From Crambe crambe (Eukaryota > Porifera > Demospongiae > Poecilosclerida > Crambeidae): a DNA stretch of 64,000 nucleotides. This document shows positions 61,101 through 64,000 of this stretch, one piece after another (the stretch's first letter is position 1; each line of letters begins with the position of its first letter). The notes under the pieces were generated by a model, which worked only from the letters and a program-made list of their open reading frames with translations, made no database searches and was not told the DNA's origin. The DNA lies in contig OZ004586.1 in assembly GCA_963924555.1 (NCBI GenBank), positions 6,530,501 to 6,594,500 on the forward strand, given 5' to 3'. Both the position numbers and the translations under genes were made by a program.

Positions 61101-63892
61101 TAGAAACTGGAGTCATAATTCAATTGTATGGCTGACATAATTCCAATTCCATGTACCCATTTTCCAGTATTACTACTTCAATATTGAATCCAAAAAGGAT
61201 CTATGTAGCATTATAATAACAAATGTCCATTAACACATTCTTGAGCTTATTGGTACACACAGTCAGCTCAGGCCTCATTAGTGTTGCAATAAAAAATTTA
61301 AATCTGTTCTGATTGGTAGCTGCATTGATTTAACATATCTCTTACGTACAAAGCAGTGGTCTGCAGAAGGTCCATCACAGCCTGCAGAGCAGTGGGGATT
61401 GCAGCACTGGGGTACACCTTCTCTGAAGAAACAGCGATCAACTCCACAGTTGGGACAGGAAGGGTGGGTCTTCCGTACTACAGAGAGAAGTACAGTACCA
61501 TCGTGATTTAACACAATCGCTACTGTCTTACTCGAAACTATCACATTGATTACTACGTATGTATATGACACGATCACTTATCATCAAATTTGTTCTACAT
61601 GAATTACTACTGAGCAAATGGTGACAGACATAATGACTACATGGCCTTCAAAGGACTAACTGCACTTATCATGATCATGACTTAATGGCTGCAGTGATAA
61701 CAACTTGCTGGAGAAGAACCAGCATAAGAAGAAAAGAATTAACCTTCACACTAAAAAATAGATTGTTTAAAAGAGAAGAACATAAGAAGAAAAGAATCAT
61801 CAAAGTTCCATCTACAACCTAATGAAAGAAATGGCAGGTATAACATTATTTTTTTCCCTTGGAACTGGTGATATAGTTATTGGTATACTGTAGGACCCAT
61901 ATCTTCTAAACTCTTTTATGCTATTAAGATGGTTGAAAGTGGTGGAGACGTCGACAAGATTGGGGATGGGGGACAAGCCATTGGTCCATTCCAGATCCAC
62001 GAGGTGTACTGGTCAGATGCTGTGGAATATGACACTTCCCTCAAATCTGGTGGCAATATTTACCAGAACTGCAAGGGAGAAGGCCCTGCAGATGAAGACC
62101 TGGCTAGGATTCACAATGGTGGTCCCAATGGATACCAATACATTAAAGTACTGGGAGAAAGTGCAGAAGTATTTGTAGAGACTCACACCATGAAGTGACA
62201 CACAATTATAATGATGATTAAGGGTACAATTTTTTATGCACTGGAAAGAAAATATTTTAGTTATTAAAATTAATTTTATATAATCAATTTTCTTCAAAAA
62301 GAGTATGTATACTACTTGTATGTATCAGTAAATAGCATGCAAAAAGTTGAGGCACTCGTTGCCCCACTTCGCATGTGCAGCAAGGGGTTAAGCAATCAGT
62401 TGGGACTAGATATTATATTATGTCTGGGGCCAAAAATTTTGAAAACTTGTAATAACTACTAAAATACATGCTTATTCGACACAGTTTGCAACATATTTCA
62501 TACTTGCAACGTTTTCTTGAAGCCATAATGCTGATAGCATTAAGAACAGCTTGGTAGCTTGAATGCGTGTTTTCCTTGCTGGCTCTGCTTCCAAGGCTAT
62601 CAGTTAATTCGATCCTGCCGGATATCGATATAGATTGCACGTGCTAAAATATTAATATAGTAAACTTTCAGTTGAATTGTTTGTTCACCTAGCTACTACC
62701 TTTCAGTTGAATCGTTTGTTCATTCTGTTACAGTATATCTACTGCAATCATAGCTTACAGAAATCATGGCAGGTTGGTCTTTCTCCTTCTCTCCTTAACT
62801 CTCTGAATATGATATGTTCTCTCTCCCTGTGTCACTCACTATAGGACCTATATCTTCTAAACTCTTCTATGCTCTTAAGATGGTTGAAAGTGGTGGAGAT
62901 GTAGATGCTGTTGGAGATGGAGGATTAGCCATTGGTCCATACCAGATCCATGAGGTGTGCTGCAAAGATGCTGCAGAACGTGACCCTTCCCTCAAGTCTG
63001 GCAGCAAGACTTACCAGAACTGCAAGGGAGAAGGCAGCGTGGAGTATTCAGAAAAGGTCATGCAGGTGGATAAGACATAAGAGTGACACTACATGAGATG
63101 GAAGTTATATAATGTTTACTACAGGCCTACATGAGCACATTATTACATATAATGTAGATCTGTCACAGATGCTTCTGCACTTCTTTAATGTAGCTATTGG
63201 GATTCTTGTATCCATTGGGACCACCATTGTGAATCCTACGTAGCCAGGTCTTCATCAGTGTGGGAGTGGCCTAGTCTGGCTTCAGTTGCATAAAGATTCA
63301 GGTGTGGCTTATTTTGGTCAAATTACTGTCAATAACCACACAGATGTAATACTTATTGCTCAGTTACTGGCAGTATGATCATTGCAGTCATGCATGTAAC
63401 ACTAGCTAAGCAGAGTATGGGTTGTTTAATCATTCTCCAATTTGTGACTTCCTGTGGCTAGTATTGTTCATGTAGTTATTAGCTAATTCTCCTCACTTCC
63501 CATAAAGCCACGTAGCTCCCCCTCCACCCCCCCCCTTCCCAATAAAAAATAACATAAACTGCAAACTGTGAGTCTTATATTGAATGAGAATAATAATTAC
63601 ATATTACAATAACTCACAAGTTTGGCAGAAATCTGTTCCGGAGGTCCAGCAAAACCCATCAGGACATTGTGAGCAGTCAGACAATTCTAATGAGGAAATG
63701 GTGCATGTGCATGCAATCAGTCAGATGCTAATCACCCCAGCTTTTTAAATTCAGCATTCTGCTAGAATGCTATAAGTTGCACCCTTGGAATATAAATTAG
63801 ACTCACCTACCAGATTTTTGTTTGTTTTGTATCTCTTTCTTGTGAAAGTTACATTTGTATCCAATATGCTATTATCATTGCCATGTTTATGC
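49117..63892 (-). CDS. EGFR/ErbB-family receptor tyrosine kinase, 5' end beyond the window (about 21 exons)
   Basis: Ectodomain exons (approximate): 63807-63892, 63618-63686, 61350-61477, 60382-60525, 59430-59555, 58975-59125, 58382-58537, 57583-57770, 57170-57418, 55960-56215, 55260-55500, 54965-55100, 54118-54250, 53866-53994. In order they give the end of a first L domain, a furin-like Cys-rich region ([18 protein letters not shown]), a second receptor L domain and a long Cys-rich region IV. The transmembrane exon is 52801-52969. Kinase exons are 51712-51825, 50917-51204, 50626-50781, 50279-50501 and 50010-50192; the tail exon is 49117-49331. The kinase has [31 protein letters not shown] and [10 protein letters not shown], is EGFR-like throughout and looks catalytically complete. 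The short tail has LYEAAL, YGAM (YxxM) and terminal DDYI. Exon 57583-57770 contains an apparent frameshift. The signal peptide and first L domain should lie to the right of the window. Confidence 0.88.
51989..52736. mobile_element. MITE, 748 bp, 35-bp inverted termini, TA target site, intronic
   Basis: The ends GATTGTATAGACTACGTAAC and GTTACATAGTCTATACAATC extend to about 35 bp with one mismatch and are flanked by TA on both sides, as for Tc1/mariner-type elements. No transposase is recognised. It sits between the transmembrane and first kinase exons of the EGFR-like gene. Confidence 0.85.
54318..54341. repeat. TA microsatellite
   Basis: TATATATATATATATATATA lies in an ectodomain intron of the EGFR-like gene. 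Confidence 0.9.
56542..56630. repeat. Fold-back element, nearly perfect
   Basis: TATCAAAACTACTTTGTAAA and CTTCCTTCTTTTTGGCC are mirrored after a TACTT loop. It is intronic in the EGFR-like gene. Confidence 0.9.
60060..60209. mobile_element. MITE with CACTATGAAAA termini, copy 2
   Basis: CACTATGAAAAATAAGAGAT at the left and ATCTCCTATTTTTCATAATG at the right match the family at 27326-27521. The interior shares GGGCATGGCATAT-like and CAGGTTTCAGGCTAGGATAT segments. It lies in an intron of the EGFR-like gene. Confidence 0.78.
61831..62198 (+). pseudogene. i-type (destabilase) lysozyme, copy 1, internally deleted and frameshifted
   Basis: A 7-nt first coding exon at 61831-61837 splices in phase 1 to 61894. 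The protein starts [20 protein letters not shown] and continues through [17 protein letters not shown] and [11 protein letters not shown], the invertebrate-type lysozyme pattern (muramidase, possibly isopeptidase). Between NCKGEG and [11 protein letters not shown] about 25 residues present in copy 2 and its inverted piece are missing. After GPNGY the frame shifts: the expected [12 protein letters not shown] ending is readable one base off. There is no signal peptide. It lies antisense in an intron of the EGFR-like gene. It might still be expressed as a truncated protein. Confidence 0.75.
62440..62660 (-). repeat. Dispersed repeat with coding-like conservation, copy 2
   Basis: In reverse this reads [20 protein letters not shown] and [12 protein letters not shown], matching the copy at 41452-41610 in both nucleotide and peptide pattern. 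It lies between the two lysozyme copies. Confidence 0.6.
62766..63140 (+). pseudogene. i-type lysozyme, copy 2, 5' part, cut by an inversion
   Basis: The 7-nt exon 62766-62772 splices to 62845, giving [31 protein letters not shown] and [16 protein letters not shown]. The likely next exon begins after ACAG at about 63115 with AYMS, then loses homology and stops. The frame reaching 63080 without splicing is probably not the real end. The missing C-terminal part is found inverted immediately downstream. Confidence 0.75.
63163..63305 (-). pseudogene. Inverted C-terminal fragment of the i-type lysozyme
   Basis: On the minus strand the segment reads [17 protein letters not shown] and then, after a 4-bp insertion (ACGT) that shifts frame, [20 protein letters not shown] and a stop. 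This is what should follow AYMS in copy 2, so the block looks flipped in place. No start or splice acceptor supports independent expression. Confidence 0.75.
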
Positions 63893-64000
63893 TTTCAAGT
63901 TATTGTTTGGAAAGGACACATGCTGCCTATGTGCATACATGCTGCCTATGTGCATACATAAATAAATGCTCAATGTTGTCCAACATTCAGAAGACCCAAA

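Noticed and set aside
63060-63080. Unspliced C-terminus of lysozyme copy 2 (QVDKT and stop)
   Set aside because: CAG/GTGGAT is a plausible donor and the following AYMS exon matches the family, so the read-through end is probably intronic.
1-64000. Prokaryotic features such as operons, CRISPR arrays or ribosome-binding sites
   Set aside because: Introns, SH2/PTB/tyrosine-kinase genes and animal transposons show this is eukaryotic nuclear DNA. The direct repeats seen are tandem without unique spacers.

Overview
The window looks like nuclear DNA of a non-bilaterian metazoan, most likely a demosponge such as Amphimedon. Coding exons are short and split by small GT-AG introns. The DNA is AT-rich, with very frequent TAGCTA/AGCTAGC words. 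The gene set is phosphotyrosine signalling: receptor tyrosine kinases, SH2 and IRS/DOK-type PTB domains. Animal-style hAT, Ty3/Gypsy and LINE relics and many fold-back MITEs are present. The species is inferred, not proven. All gene models were spliced by eye from GT-AG sites, exon phase and protein continuity.

Layout. 1-8.9 kb: no gene recognised; local duplications and one fold-back element. 8.9-13.1 kb (+): a DOK-like scaffold with one PTB domain and a long tail carrying a Cas-like series of YxxP motifs. 14.3-16.1 kb (+): an adaptor with SH2, degenerate SH2 and PTB domains. 17.0-17.35 kb (+): a lone SH2 reading frame. 17.7-24.8 kb: a nest of long inverted repeats and tandem units. 25.2-28.9 kb (+): a second SH2-degenerate SH2-PTB adaptor with a proline- and tyrosine-containing tail ending in a CaaX box. 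30.2-35.4 kb (-): a receptor tyrosine kinase with almost no ectodomain. 37.0-39.0 kb (+): an unrecognised multi-pass membrane protein. 41.4-48.2 kb: transposon territory, with a LINE relic, a Gypsy gag fragment split by a hAT element that has an intact spliced transposase, nested MITEs and a decayed reading frame. 49.1-63.9 kb (-): an EGFR/ErbB-family receptor, running off the right edge at its N-terminus. Its introns contain a TA-flanked MITE and, in antisense, two broken i-type lysozyme copies.

How the genes may work together. Two tyrosine kinases (writers), a multi-tyrosine scaffold (substrate) and three SH2/PTB reading frames lie within about 55 kb. The scaffold and both adaptors share a closely related PTB exon that starts at the same place and in the same intron phase, so they are tandem relatives. 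In both adaptors the second SH2 domain has Trp where the phosphotyrosine-binding Arg of FLVR should be. The simplest reading is a locally expanded set of receptor-proximal adaptors. Physical interaction between the products is inference only.
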